Shown one piece after another: positions 8,420-16,989 of a stretch of 23,781 bases of DNA. The DNA comes from an uncultured Dehalococcoidales bacterium (GTDB lineage: Bacteria; Chloroflexota; Dehalococcoidia; UBA1151; UBA1328). The stretch's first letter is position 1; the number at the start of each line of letters is the position of its first letter. The notes below the pieces were generated by a model. The model worked only from the letters and a program-made list of their open reading frames with translations, was not told the DNA's origin and ran no database searches. The translations under genes were made by a program, and so were the position numbers. Where the stretch lies: positions 1 to 23,781 of the forward strand of contig CAJQSP010000031.1 of the NCBI GenBank assembly GCA_905614375.1, in the 5' to 3' direction.

Positions 8420-9865
8420 CTAATGGAACGCCGGGTGATGACCACCTGAGTCGCGCTCGATCTTCTTACTCACATCGGAAATCGTAAGAGGATTTTGGGG
8501 CCAATCTTCTGGCGCAACATGAGAGAGCCTCAAAAGCAATCGAGCCAACTGCCCCGCGTACTCCTTGAGTTCCCTTACGTTCAGTTTGTTCGCTGCATCC
8601 CCAATCTCGTGGTGGAAGTTGGCATCTTCATGCCTGCCCCAGAATCGCCAACGCCAAGTGATCGAAGCTTCAATAGCTTCTTCGACGAACGGGAAGTGAT
8701 CTGAGTGTGCATCCATGTGCGACAAAACGTGACATTTTAGACCGTCGTCCATCGTGTCGAGTTGCGATTGCATGAACTGCCGCAGATGAGGGAATGCAAG
8801 AACAATCCCCTTCATGTGCCCTGTCGAAAGTTCGTCCAAATTAATATTCAGAAGCGGTTTTTCCTCACGATTTCCAGAGCCCTCTGAGTAGTGCCGAGCT
8901 ACATACGACCGTGCACCCTGTAGATGCTGCTCCTCACCACTCCACGTAGCAAATCGAATCGACATCCCGGGTCGAATGCCCAACTCTTTCACCAGAGCGG
9001 CCATCACACGTGCAGTCTCCATCACCCCAATTGTTCCCGATGTGTTGTCGTTTCCGCCCGGCGCTTTGAGCACCGTGTCGTGGTGACCCGCCAAAATCAG
9101 GTGTCGTTCAGGGTGGGTTGATCCTGTAATCTCAGCAACCGTGTTGTGAGCCTCGGTATCGAAGTATTCCGCATCGACAGAAACATGGACTCGCGGCGAT
9201 CCACCAGCAATACGCCTCAGATAAGCTCCGTCTTCCGAGCTGGTCTTTACCACTGCCACCGCGTCTTTTTGGGGCCCGACGTTTAGCCACTCGTCAGAGT
9301 TCGCATACTCCATTCGACCACCCGTCTTGGGTTCGATGGCGATGATGCAAGCTGCACCGGATTCGGCGAGTCGCACTATCCGGGCAGTAAACGGCTCAGG
9401 TGCGGTAAACGGCTCGGGGGCGATCGTTGCGAGCACTATTGAACCTTCGATACGACCTTGAAGCCCCGCCACTTCGTGCGGAGAGGCGTGTCCGGCGTCA
9501 ACCATAGGGGTTGTTAGGTCGATTGCTTTGCAGCGCAGGAACGGCAGTGCTGCGATCGGGCGATTATTGTCGTCGGGCAGTGAAATCGAAACGTCGCCGT
9601 GATTCCATGTTTCCAAAGTGAACGGCTCAATTTCAGCTCGGTCAACCCCGGCGGCTTCCATCTGATCTCGAATGTATGCAGCTGCACGTAAATCTTCGGC
9701 AGACCCTCCCCAACGAGGTCCGATAACGTCGGCAAGCTCAGTGAGATGCTGTTTTATCTGCGATCCCGACCATGCTTCACCCATCAAGAAGCGGTCGATT
9801 TCATGCCAGTTCAAATTCAATTCGCTCACCCGTTCACGCCATAGTTCGTATCTAACATCCGACAT
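8420..9865 (-). CDS. M28 family zinc metallopeptidase (aminopeptidase-like)
   Basis: 481 residues. Metal-site motifs of the M28 fold are visible. HHD lies at 261-263 within LILAGHHDTV, the bridging Asp at 273 in GGNDNTSG, the catalytic Glu and zinc ligand at 311-312 in WSGEEQ, then NINLDEL near 341-347, and a C-terminal His in DAHSDHFPF (about 385-393). A region of roughly residues 125-220 between the two parts of the peptidase domain resembles a PA-type insert. No signal peptide is seen, so a cytoplasmic location is likely. A tandem 18-bp duplication gives PEPFTA twice (about 150-160). By family it would remove N-terminal amino acids or hydrolyse related amides; substrate unknown. ATG start; convergent with the phosphatase gene. 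Confidence 0.88.
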   Translation of the reverse strand: MSDVRYELWRERVSELNLNWHEIDRFLMGEAWSGSQIKQHLTELADVIGPRWGGSAEDLRAAAYIRDQMEAAGVDRAEIEPFTLETWNHGDVSISLPDDNNRPIAALPFLRCKAIDLTTPMVDAGHASPHEVAGLQGRIEGSIVLATIAPEPFTAPEPFTARIVRLAESGAACIIAIEPKTGGRMEYANSDEWLNVGPQKDAVAVVKTSSEDGAYLRRIAGGSPRVHVSVDAEYFDTEAHNTVAEITGSTHPERHLILAGHHDTVLKAPGGNDNTSGTIGVMETARVMAALVKELGIRPGMSIRFATWSGEEQHLQGARSYVARHYSEGSGNREEKPLLNINLDELSTGHMKGIVLAFPHLRQFMQSQLDTMDDGLKCHVLSHMDAHSDHFPFVEEAIEASITWRWRFWGRHEDANFHHEIGDAANKLNVRELKEYAGQLARLLLRLSHVAPEDWPQNPLTISDVSKKIERDSGGHHPAFH

Positions 9866-10065
9866 CTCAAAAGATAGTTCAGAACAATCAGTATCGATGC
9901 CACCGTATATTACGTATTTTTACGCCGAAGTTGGGTGTGTTTTATTCACTCAGATACCCCACAAATCGACGGAAGTTAGACAGCGCACGTGGGAAGCTGA
10001 ACTCATTTGGAGTGAAACCCATGTGCAAGTTCCCAAGATGACACTGAAATAAAATTAGGCGTGTG

Positions 10066-10415
10066 ATGATCGTCACTACTACTCAAGACATTCTTGGTCG
10101 AGAGATCACCGGAATTATCGTATATTACGAGGTAACTCAGTAAGAGCACGCTATGCAGGACGCGACAGCATGGCAAGCCTTCGAAAAAAAATTGGTGACG
10201 AAATTTCCGAACATGCCAAACTTCAAGCAGAAATTAGAGAAATGGCGACACGTCAAATGATCGAATTCGCTGAGCCGTTAGGCGCCGATACCGTGGTTAG
10301 TGGGAATTACAAAACTTCGATGATCCCAGCGGGAGCATCCGAGATTTTCGCCTACGGCACCGCCGTAAAATTCCGCCAGGCCACTAGCTACCCGTTGTAC
10401 GTCGTCTCGACGTAA
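10066..10415 (+). pseudogene. ybjQ: YbjQ/UPF0145 family protein, split by an apparent 2-base insertion
   Basis: The first frame starts at ATG 10066 and reads MIVTTTQDILGREITGIIV, the canonical YbjQ N-terminus, then runs into TAA at 10141-10143. Skipping two bases in the TATA run at 10121-10124 moves to the frame reading LRGNSVRARYAGRDSMASL from 10125, which is the next conserved YbjQ block. It continues to GASEIFAYGTAVKF and a stop at 10415. The repaired product is about 115 residues, normal for this small family of homo-oligomeric proteins of unknown function, sometimes called putative metal-binding. The downstream ATG at 10170 could give an 81-residue fragment lacking the N-terminal strand. 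The 3' end overlaps the convergent ispG by 28 nt. It could be a true pseudogene or a sequencing/assembly error. Confidence 0.75.
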
Positions 10416-11599
10416 CTCTCGACCATGTCTATGAAGTCAGTGGCGATATTCGGACCCGACAGGAACTTCACGCGTTGCCCGTCTACGAAGACCGGCGCTC
10501 GTGGATCTTCCCCGGCCCCCGGAAGCGAAATTCCGATGTTGGCAGCCCTTGATTCACCAGGTCCGTTCACAACGCAGCCCATCACGGCCACCTGAAGTAC
10601 CTCAGAACCAGCGTGGCGGGATTGCCACTCGGGCAGCTTGGCGTCGATGTGAGTCTGAATATCCTGAGCCAGTTCACGGAACAACGTCGATGTAGTTCGT
10701 CCACAGCCCGGGCACGCCGTTACTGCGGGCCGGAATCGACGAAGTCCAACAGCCTGCAAAATATCCTGACAGAGTCGAACTTCTTTCGACCGATCCCCAC
10801 CAACTTTTGGTGTAAGTGACGCCCGAATCGTGTCGCCAATGCCCTGTTCAAGCAGCGTACTCAAAGCAGCCGTCGTCGCTACAATACCCTTTTGTCCCAT
10901 TCCAGCTTCGGTAAGACCCAAATGCAATGCGAAGTTAGAAGTCGCTGAGAGTTCACGATAAACGGCGACCATCTGAGGAAGTCTAGAAACCTTACAAGAA
11001 ATGATGATCTGGTTCTCGTTGAGACCAATATCAAGCGCTGCTTCGGCACTCGAAAGTGCGCTTTCTACAAGCGCCTTGTTCTCGACCTGCTCTGAGTTAA
11101 ATGGTTCATCCAGACGTGAGTTCTCGTCCATCTTGTCGGCCATCACGTCTGGGTCGAGACTCCCAGCATTCACACCGATTCGTACCGGAGTTCCAAGCTC
11201 ACGAGCGATCTCAATGAACTGCGTGAAGTTCTCGTCGTGTCGATCTCCACGTCCAACATTACCGGGGTTGATTCGGAACTTGGCGAGGGTGCTGGCAAGC
11301 TCAGGAAAATCTCGGAGTAATCGATGTCCAATGAAGTGGAAATCTCCGACGAGGGGAACATTACAACCAAGGTCGGCAAGACGCTTGCTAACCTCCGGAA
11401 CAGCCTGAGCGGCGCCGGCGTTGTTGACCGTGATTCGGACGATCTCGCTACCAGCGTCGGCAAGAAGTTTAACTTGGGCGATCGTCGCTGGAATATCAGC
11501 AGTGTTGGTATCAGTCATAGACTGAACAACGACCTGATTTCCCCCACCAATCATCACGCCGCCAACGCTAACCGGGTGGGTGTTGTCTCGTGCCGCCAG
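10388..11599 (-). CDS. ispG: 4-hydroxy-3-methylbut-2-en-1-yl diphosphate synthase (IspG/GcpE)
   Basis: MEP-pathway iron-sulfur enzyme that converts MEcPP to HMBPP. The first in-frame standard start, GTG 11557, gives 389 residues beginning inside a conserved block. Counting from it, GGGNQVVVQSMT is at 4-15. INPGNVG is at about 96-102. The [4Fe-4S] ligands are Cys282 and Cys285 (CPGCGRTTS) and Cys328 (GCVVNGPGES). The family normally has an R..T..V.VG segment before this, and it is present upstream in frame as RDNTHPVSVGGVMI. The only reasonable start that includes it is CTG at 11599, with GGAG 8 nt before it; I use that (403 residues). Last gene of the rpsB-to-ispG cluster, 184 nt after rseP. 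Confidence 0.93.
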   Translation of the reverse strand: MAARDNTHPVSVGGVMIGGGNQVVVQSMTDTNTADIPATIAQVKLLADAGSEIVRITVNNAGAAQAVPEVSKRLADLGCNVPLVGDFHFIGHRLLRDFPELASTLAKFRINPGNVGRGDRHDENFTQFIEIARELGTPVRIGVNAGSLDPDVMADKMDENSRLDEPFNSEQVENKALVESALSSAEAALDIGLNENQIIISCKVSRLPQMVAVYRELSATSNFALHLGLTEAGMGQKGIVATTAALSTLLEQGIGDTIRASLTPKVGGDRSKEVRLCQDILQAVGLRRFRPAVTACPGCGRTTSTLFRELAQDIQTHIDAKLPEWQSRHAGSEVLQVAVMGCVVNGPGESRAANIGISLPGAGEDPRAPVFVDGQRVKFLSGPNIATDFIDMVESYVETTYNG

Positions 11600-11783
11600 T
11601 TCAATCGCTCCAGTTATTAGGCTTGAATAAATTCGTACAAAACGATTTTACCGGTGAATACGCGAAACATTCACTCATTCGCACTCGAATCAGTGTTCCG
11701 AAACGTCAATGAATCACGGAGTCATGGTCTTTCCGAACCAACGAGCACTCTTATGAACAAACGTAAACCAGCAACCAACCGCT

Positions 11784-13433
11784 CTAGAAGAACGATTCAC
11801 CTCTGATGATACGAGTAACGTCCTGCACCGATATCACAGCTATCAGTCCAATCAGCAGTGCGAATCCAATGAGGTGAACAAGCCCTTCCTTTTCAGGCGA
11901 AATGCGCTTGCCACGTCGAGCGATCTCGACAAAGACGAAGAATATTCGTCCCCCGTCCAGCGCAGGAATCGGCAGAATGTTCAGAATCGCAAGTGACAGA
12001 CTTAACGTTGCCGCCAGAGTTGCGAACGTGATTATCTTTGCGCCCAGGCCAGCATCCGCAACAGCGATCTCGCCAGTGAGCTGACCAATACCGATCGGAC
12101 CAACCGTCGATGGGCCTTCAAATTGGGGATTCGAGCTACTGATTATCGTTGTCGTCAGCGCGTTTCGTGTCAAAACAGCGGTGTCGAGAGCATGCCGCCA
12201 GCCAAGCGGGAACGATTCGAGCGGGCTCAAACCCTTCTTCACGATGCTACTGTTTTCAGTTGAAATCTGAACGCCAGTCGCACCCTCCTGCACGGTTGTC
12301 TTTATACCGAGACCGTTGTCGTGTAATCGTGCGTCTGAAAGTGAAATCTGCGTGCCAGTGTCTTCAGCAACAGCAACCACTTGAAGGATATCGCCCAACG
12401 CAGCCGGAGGATCAAGCTTTGCAGCGGCTTCGTTAGAGATCTCGTAAAGCGTGTCGCTCGGCTCAGCGACGACGGTAAGCATCGTGTTCAAACCAACGGA
12501 AACGTCGAATACGCGAGCTCGCGCTAGTGTCATCTCGGTCTCAGGATTACTTACATGAGCAACGACACGACGACCCGGCGGCTTCCATCGGGGTATCAGC
12601 GTGGCCTTCTCGATGTCACCCGTGTACTGGTACTTAGGTTCTGCAGGACGAGCAAAAATATTTGGGACGCCCGATTGGAGCTCCCAAGTGCTCTCTGCGC
12701 CGAGCTTCACGGTAACTGCTTGTTGCAGTTCCGAAATGTTATGGATCGTCCGGCCGTCAACTTTGACGATCTTGTCGCCAGGCTGAATTCCCGCCAGATC
12801 GGCAGGTGAACCGGGGAATACCGTGACGATCGTTACATCGCCTACGGGCTTATCAGCTGGAATCATCAGTACTAGAGGAAGAAGAACGAACGGAATCACG
12901 AGATTCACGAACGCGCCCGCACCCATGACAACGATTCGTTGCCACCGAGGTTTACTACCGAGCGAATCAACAGCGTTGCTGCTTTCTTCACCGACCATAC
13001 GAACGAATCCACCGAGTGGTAGCCAGTTGAACGACCACAACATATCGGCAACTGTCATCTGGTCGCCATCGATGGATTTGATCTTACCGGTGACGATCAA
13101 ACCACCTTCCGACGCCTCAGCGTCGTCCCCTTTCGTACGTGGCCGAACACTAACCGCAACCGACCTACCCTGCTCATCGCGAATAATGCGAATCGTAGCG
13201 GTCTTGCCAATTAGCGACTGTTTGTCGATTTCGTAGACAGTCTTTGCGTCAACGAATACTGGAGTCTTGCCACTCCATATTCCGCCAGCTCGTGGCGGAT
13301 AGCCGAAGCCGAATTCGAGAGTCTTAACTCCGAATTTGCGAGCAGTCCATAGGTGGCCTAGCTCATGAAGGACTACGAGGGGACCGAGCACGATAAGGAA
13401 CGTGACGACACCGAAAAATACTGTTTCTGGCAT
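11784..13433 (-). CDS. rseP: RseP-like site-2 intramembrane metalloprotease (M50)
   Basis: 549 residues, longer than typical RseP (about 350-450). The zinc site HELGH is at 23-27 in the first membrane helix. The third ligand region, PIPALDGG, is near 488-495 in a late helix. A PDZ domain (about 205-250, FPGSPADLAGIQPGDKIV) lies between. Two insertions explain the length. About 65 residues separate GFGYPPRAGG and the membrane-associated WLPLGGFVRMVGEE. About 150 residues of soluble sequence follow the PDZ domain. The protease cuts membrane-anchored regulators such as anti-sigma factors; the target here is unknown. ATG start at 13433, 11 nt after dxr, in the usual dxr-rseP-ispG order. Confidence 0.92.
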   Translation of the reverse strand: MPETVFFGVVTFLIVLGPLVVLHELGHLWTARKFGVKTLEFGFGYPPRAGGIWSGKTPVFVDAKTVYEIDKQSLIGKTATIRIIRDEQGRSVAVSVRPRTKGDDAEASEGGLIVTGKIKSIDGDQMTVADMLWSFNWLPLGGFVRMVGEESSNAVDSLGSKPRWQRIVVMGAGAFVNLVIPFVLLPLVLMIPADKPVGDVTIVTVFPGSPADLAGIQPGDKIVKVDGRTIHNISELQQAVTVKLGAESTWELQSGVPNIFARPAEPKYQYTGDIEKATLIPRWKPPGRRVVAHVSNPETEMTLARARVFDVSVGLNTMLTVVAEPSDTLYEISNEAAAKLDPPAALGDILQVVAVAEDTGTQISLSDARLHDNGLGIKTTVQEGATGVQISTENSSIVKKGLSPLESFPLGWRHALDTAVLTRNALTTTIISSSNPQFEGPSTVGPIGIGQLTGEIAVADAGLGAKIITFATLAATLSLSLAILNILPIPALDGGRIFFVFVEIARRGKRISPEKEGLVHLIGFALLIGLIAVISVQDVTRIIRGESFF

Positions 13434-13444
13434 ATGTCTTAATG

Positions 13445-14590
13445 CTAGCTAAGAATTGTGGATTGATTATGGCGGATTAGTGTGGTTTCGGCTGCCCACG
13501 TTGCAGCGTCGATAGTGTCTTCAACTGAAGGCATCGCAATCGACTCGTGAGCCGAGAGTGTTTTATCGACTAGGTCGGGCATCTCGGTGAACTTGATCTT
13601 GCCATCTAGGAACAGCTGCACGGCGGCCTCGTCTGCTCCTGCTAATACTGCCGGATACGTTCCACCTTTTTTGCCGTATTCAAGCGCAAGTTTAAAGCAT
13701 GGGTACAACGACTGATCCATCTCCTCGAACGTAAGCGATCCCATCTTGACGGCATCGAGCTTCGGCAAAATACTGTTGGCGTGGCGTTCTGGATACAACA
13801 ACGCATGCTGGATGACCTGCAACATACTGGTTGGCCCAAGTTGAGCCTTTAGCGTTCCATCTTCAAATTCGACCATCGAGTGAACGATGCTCTGGTGGTG
13901 GATCGTAACGTCGATCTGCTCGAACGGGATGTCGAACATCCACCTCGATTCGATCACCTCAAACGCCTTGTTCATCAATGTGGCTGAATCGACTGTAATC
14001 TTCGGCCCCATCGTCCATGTCGGGTGCTTGAGAGCCTGTTCCGGCGTAACGTCGCCAAGAGAATCCCAAGTACGATCTCTGAACGCTCCACCCGAGGCAG
14101 TAATAATCAGTCGAGACGGATCGCTCGCTTCGCCTTCAAGACATTGCCAGATTGCCGACGGCTCGCTGTCAGCCGGCAGAATTTTCGATCCGCCAGTCTT
14201 AGCAGCGTCGGTCAGCAGGCTTCCTGCCATTACGATGACTTCTTTGTTGGCAAGTGCGAGATCCTTGCCAGCCCGTAACGCCGCTATCGCGGGAGGCATC
14301 CCAGCGCAGCCAACGGTTGCAGCCATAACAAGATCGACTGATGGAAGTGCAACGATCTCCTCAGCAGGTGCGAACTTAGCCCCACCATATCCAGTTTCGA
14401 CCTCGCCGAGCGAGTTGAAATATGCGGGCTTAAATTCATCGATCTGTTTTTTGAAGAGATCGGTGTTACGACCGTTACAGAGACCTACAACTTCGAGGAG
14501 TTCAGGAAACGCTCGGACTATGTCGAGGGTTTGGGTACCGACTGATCCGGTCGAACCCAAAATAACTACCTTTTTTATAACGTGCTCCAA
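13445..14590 (-). CDS. dxr: 1-deoxy-D-xylulose 5-phosphate reductoisomerase (Dxr/IspC)
   Basis: 381 residues, a normal length. It converts DXP to MEP with NADPH, the first committed step of the MEP isoprenoid pathway. The NADPH-binding GSTGSVG is at 12-18. ALANKEVIVMAG is at about 112-123. ADSEPSAIWQCLEG contains the metal-binding Asp and Glu, and HHQSIVHSMVEFEDG follows. The start is TTG at 14590, directly before the first strand of the Rossmann fold (KKVVILG), and overlaps the end of cdsA by 16 nt. That is consistent with coupled translation. It shares the cluster with ispG, another MEP enzyme, and with uppS, which uses the pathway's products. Confidence 0.95.
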   Translation of the reverse strand: MEHVIKKVVILGSTGSVGTQTLDIVRAFPELLEVVGLCNGRNTDLFKKQIDEFKPAYFNSLGEVETGYGGAKFAPAEEIVALPSVDLVMAATVGCAGMPPAIAALRAGKDLALANKEVIVMAGSLLTDAAKTGGSKILPADSEPSAIWQCLEGEASDPSRLIITASGGAFRDRTWDSLGDVTPEQALKHPTWTMGPKITVDSATLMNKAFEVIESRWMFDIPFEQIDVTIHHQSIVHSMVEFEDGTLKAQLGPTSMLQVIQHALLYPERHANSILPKLDAVKMGSLTFEEMDQSLYPCFKLALEYGKKGGTYPAVLAGADEAAVQLFLDGKIKFTEMPDLVDKTLSAHESIAMPSVEDTIDAATWAAETTLIRHNQSTILS

Positions 14591-15402
14591 ACTGCTGCCC
14601 AGTATACGACCGCCAAGTTCGGCATGACGCTGTCGATCCGGTCAAGAATACCGCCATGTCCGGGTATCAAAGTACCGCTATCTTTCACGCCCGCCCGACG
14701 CTTGATCCAAGATTCATAGAGATCGCCTACGACACCAGATACACCCAACACAGCTCCTAAGATTCCAGCTGAAAGGGTGTTGAACGGAATATCAAAGGCA
14801 CTGTCGATCGCAATCGCGGCAATCACTCCGCCGAGCACTCCACCGATTGCGCCTTCCCACGATTTCTTCGGGCTGATTTTCGGTGCGAGTTTATGACGAC
14901 CAATCAACACACCAACGAACAGTGCGGCTGAATCAATCGCAAATGTCGTCAGAATCGCCAACAGAATCAGCTCACGACCTTTGCCTAGTTCGACCAGAAC
15001 CGGAGTGTGAGCTAGCGATAGTCCAGCGTAAGCGGCGAATACCCAATACGCCCAATCGCTAGCTTTTCGATTTGAGGAAAATCTACCAGGGGTAGCGGTT
15101 CCTCTGATAAGCATTGCCAAGGCAAAAATAATCGCAATCGTGATCGGCACATGGTCGCCAGAAATTTTGCCTTCCGAGACCATCCATACCGCAACCGCAG
15201 CAAGTAGTGCCGGGCCCATGACCAGCGACACCATACGAACGCTTCCAGAATTCGACCCGCCAGGCCGCATCATTCGGTCAAGTTCATAGCCGCCAATAGC
15301 ACCAGCGATTAAGGTCAATATAGCAATACCGGGCAGTCCGAGCCATATTGCCAAAAGTACAATTGGAATCCCAACGCTTGCGCTGATTATTCGAATACGC
15401 AA
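14575..15402 (-). CDS. cdsA: Phosphatidate cytidylyltransferase (CDP-diglyceride synthase)
   Basis: 275 residues, a polytopic membrane enzyme. It makes CDP-diacylglycerol from phosphatidic acid and CTP, the branch point to phospholipids. Several hydrophobic helices cover the whole length. SPKKSWEGAIGG (about residue 173) and the C-terminal signature SWIKRRAGVKDSG followed by GHGGILDRIDS match the CdsA family pattern, including the metal-binding Asp residues. The start is TTG at 15402 with AGGA 7 nt upstream. It lies 99 nt after uppS and overlaps dxr by 16 nt. Confidence 0.94.
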   Translation of the reverse strand: MRIRIISASVGIPIVLLAIWLGLPGIAILTLIAGAIGGYELDRMMRPGGSNSGSVRMVSLVMGPALLAAVAVWMVSEGKISGDHVPITIAIIFALAMLIRGTATPGRFSSNRKASDWAYWVFAAYAGLSLAHTPVLVELGKGRELILLAILTTFAIDSAALFVGVLIGRHKLAPKISPKKSWEGAIGGVLGGVIAAIAIDSAFDIPFNTLSAGILGAVLGVSGVVGDLYESWIKRRAGVKDSGTLIPGHGGILDRIDSVMPNLAVVYWAAVWSTL

Positions 15403-15434
15403 CGGCTGTTCCTATCGTGACTCAACGTTTCGGC

Positions 15435-15475
15435 TGAGCTCGATCCTGAGCTTGTCAGAGTCGGCGCCCCGTATG
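15435..15475. repeat. Short repeat-like motif in the uppS-cdsA gap (copy 1)
   Basis: The gap contains GATCCTGAGCTTGTC (15442-15456), preceded by GAGCTCGATC and followed by a GC-rich GGCGCCCC. The core ATCCTGAGCTTGTC resembles CATCTTGAGCCAGTC at 21854-21868, both fitting ATCYTGAGCYWGTC. Widespread intergenic repeats with a TCCTGAGCTTGTCGAAGG-like core are known in many genomes. Two short copies in one window are suggestive only. Confidence 0.35.
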
Positions 15476-15501
15476 AATGACTCTCAACAGTTACAGGCAA
15501 T

Positions 15502-16236
15502 CTAAATCCGCTTGCCAAAGCGTCGCTGGCGCTCGCTGAATGACTCGAAAGCTCGATCAATATGTTCACCATGAAAATCAGGCCAGAGGACGTCGGGGAA
15601 ATAGAACTCTGAATACGCCGTCTGCCAGAGCAGAAAATTACTGATTCTGTAGTCGCCACCAGTGCGAATCATAAGATCAACCTCGGGCATATCAGAGGTG
15701 TACAGATATTCAGCAAACTTCTCTTCATTAATATCTTTAGGCGTAACGCCATCCGTCAGCAAGTTCTTTACTGCATCAACGATTTCGGCTCTCCCGCCGT
15801 AGTCGAAGGCGATCCCAAGTGTCAGACCAGTGTTTTTAGCGGTGAGGTCAACTGCATGCTCAAGCTCGCCTCGCAGCTCCGTGGAAAGTCTCTTGATCCT
15901 GCCCAAATGCTTGATCCGTACACCATTCTCGTGAAGTTGCTCGGCCTCATGGGCGATCACTGCTATCGCCAACTCAAGAATGCCATTCACTTCGGATTCA
16001 GGACGGTCCCAATTCTCGGTCGAAAAAGCGAACATGGTCAGATATCTAACGCCGCGTTTCGCAAAGTCGGCAACGACTCTCTGCAAATTCTCGAATCCGG
16101 CCTGATGACCATCCGATATATCTAACCCGCGAGACACAGCCCAGCGTCCGTTCCCATCCATGATGATCGCAACATGATGCGGAACGTCCATGACGGAGTT
16201 CTTACTGTGTTTAGAAGCTTCGGGGTTGGCGGTCAT
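15502..16236 (-). CDS. uppS: Undecaprenyl diphosphate synthase (cis-prenyltransferase)
   Basis: 244 residues. It condenses farnesyl and isopentenyl diphosphates into C55 undecaprenyl diphosphate, the lipid carrier for peptidoglycan and other envelope polymers. Signature HVAIIMDGNGRWA at 21-33 carries the catalytic, Mg-binding Asp27. The C-terminal block RTGGDYRISNFLLWQTAYSE contains the conserved Arg residues and is followed by FYFPDVLWPDF, both diagnostic. Usual family form is RTGGE/SGE..RISNFLLWQ; here Asp replaces Glu after GG, a conservative change. ATG start at 16236. It lies between frr and cdsA in the conserved order. Confidence 0.95.
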   Translation of the reverse strand: MTANPEASKHSKNSVMDVPHHVAIIMDGNGRWAVSRGLDISDGHQAGFENLQRVVADFAKRGVRYLTMFAFSTENWDRPESEVNGILELAIAVIAHEAEQLHENGVRIKHLGRIKRLSTELRGELEHAVDLTAKNTGLTLGIAFDYGGRAEIVDAVKNLLTDGVTPKDINEEKFAEYLYTSDMPEVDLMIRTGGDYRISNFLLWQTAYSEFYFPDVLWPDFHGEHIDRAFESFSERQRRFGKRI

Positions 16237-16320
16237 TTACTATCGGTTTCGATTTTAAGGCCAGTCGACAATAGCTCGATGTCACGGCAATTCTCTCAGA
16301 ATTCCGAATCGGAGGCAGGA

Positions 16321-16878
16321 TTACACCTGCATGACCTCTTCAGATTTAGCTGTTGACTCGGCTTCGATAACTGCAACAGAGTCGTCTGTAAGTTTCTGGA
16401 GATCCTTCTGCGCCCTTTGGCATTCGTCTTGCGAAGCATCACCATCTTTTTCGATAGTGCGAATCATGTCCTGTGCGTCTCGGCGTACGCTCCGTATCGA
16501 AACCTTACTCTCTTCACCACGAGCCTTGACCGTTCGGACCAAATCTCGGCGTCGCTCTTCAGTCAGAGGCGGGAGGTTCAGACGGATAATTGCACCGTCT
16601 ATATTAGGAGAAATACTAAGATCCGAATTCTGAATCGCTTTCGCTATCGGGTCGATCGCGTTCTTGTCCCAAGGTTGAATCACGAGCAAACGTGCATCAC
16701 CAACGTTGATCTGAGCAAGCTGATTCAATGGCATTTCGCTACCGAAGTACTCAATCTTCAAGTTATCGACTAAGCCAGTAGCAGCGCGGCCAGTTCGTAC
16801 ACCCACCATTTCCCTTTTTAGGGCATCAACGGTGTCTGACATACGCTGTTTTGCGTCATCAAGAGTTTCATCCAGCAT
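16321..16878 (-). CDS. frr: Ribosome recycling factor
   Basis: 185 residues, the standard length. RRF with EF-G splits the post-termination ribosome. The N-terminal helix (DDAKQRMSDTVDALKREMVGVRTGRA), the small domain with YFGSEMPLNQLAQINVGDAR and LLVIQPWDKNAIDPIAKAI, and the return long helices with LPPLTEERRRDLV and SIRSVRRDA are typical. The end, IEAESTAKSEEVMQV, is near the usual EI..K..E. pattern. ATG start at 16878. It follows pyrH by 111 nt and precedes uppS by 84 nt. Confidence 0.96.
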   Translation of the reverse strand: MLDETLDDAKQRMSDTVDALKREMVGVRTGRAATGLVDNLKIEYFGSEMPLNQLAQINVGDARLLVIQPWDKNAIDPIAKAIQNSDLSISPNIDGAIIRLNLPPLTEERRRDLVRTVKARGEESKVSIRSVRRDAQDMIRTIEKDGDASQDECQRAQKDLQKLTDDSVAVIEAESTAKSEEVMQV

Positions 16879-16989
16879 CGCATTCCCCTGAACCTATCTT
16901 TACAGAAGGGCTAAGCGTCCTTCTCACTATCTCAAAAATACAATCGCCCACAAGTGATTACTACTCGCAAGCCAATACGAAACAAGAGA

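Noticed and set aside
10143..10260. 34-codon frame from ATG 10154 overlapping the YbjQ locus
   Set aside because: It is a shadow frame over conserved YbjQ residues in the adjacent frame.
13887..14627. 246-codon plus-strand frame across dxr
   Set aside because: Antisense to a clear Dxr reading frame with all family motifs; no ribosome site or domain.
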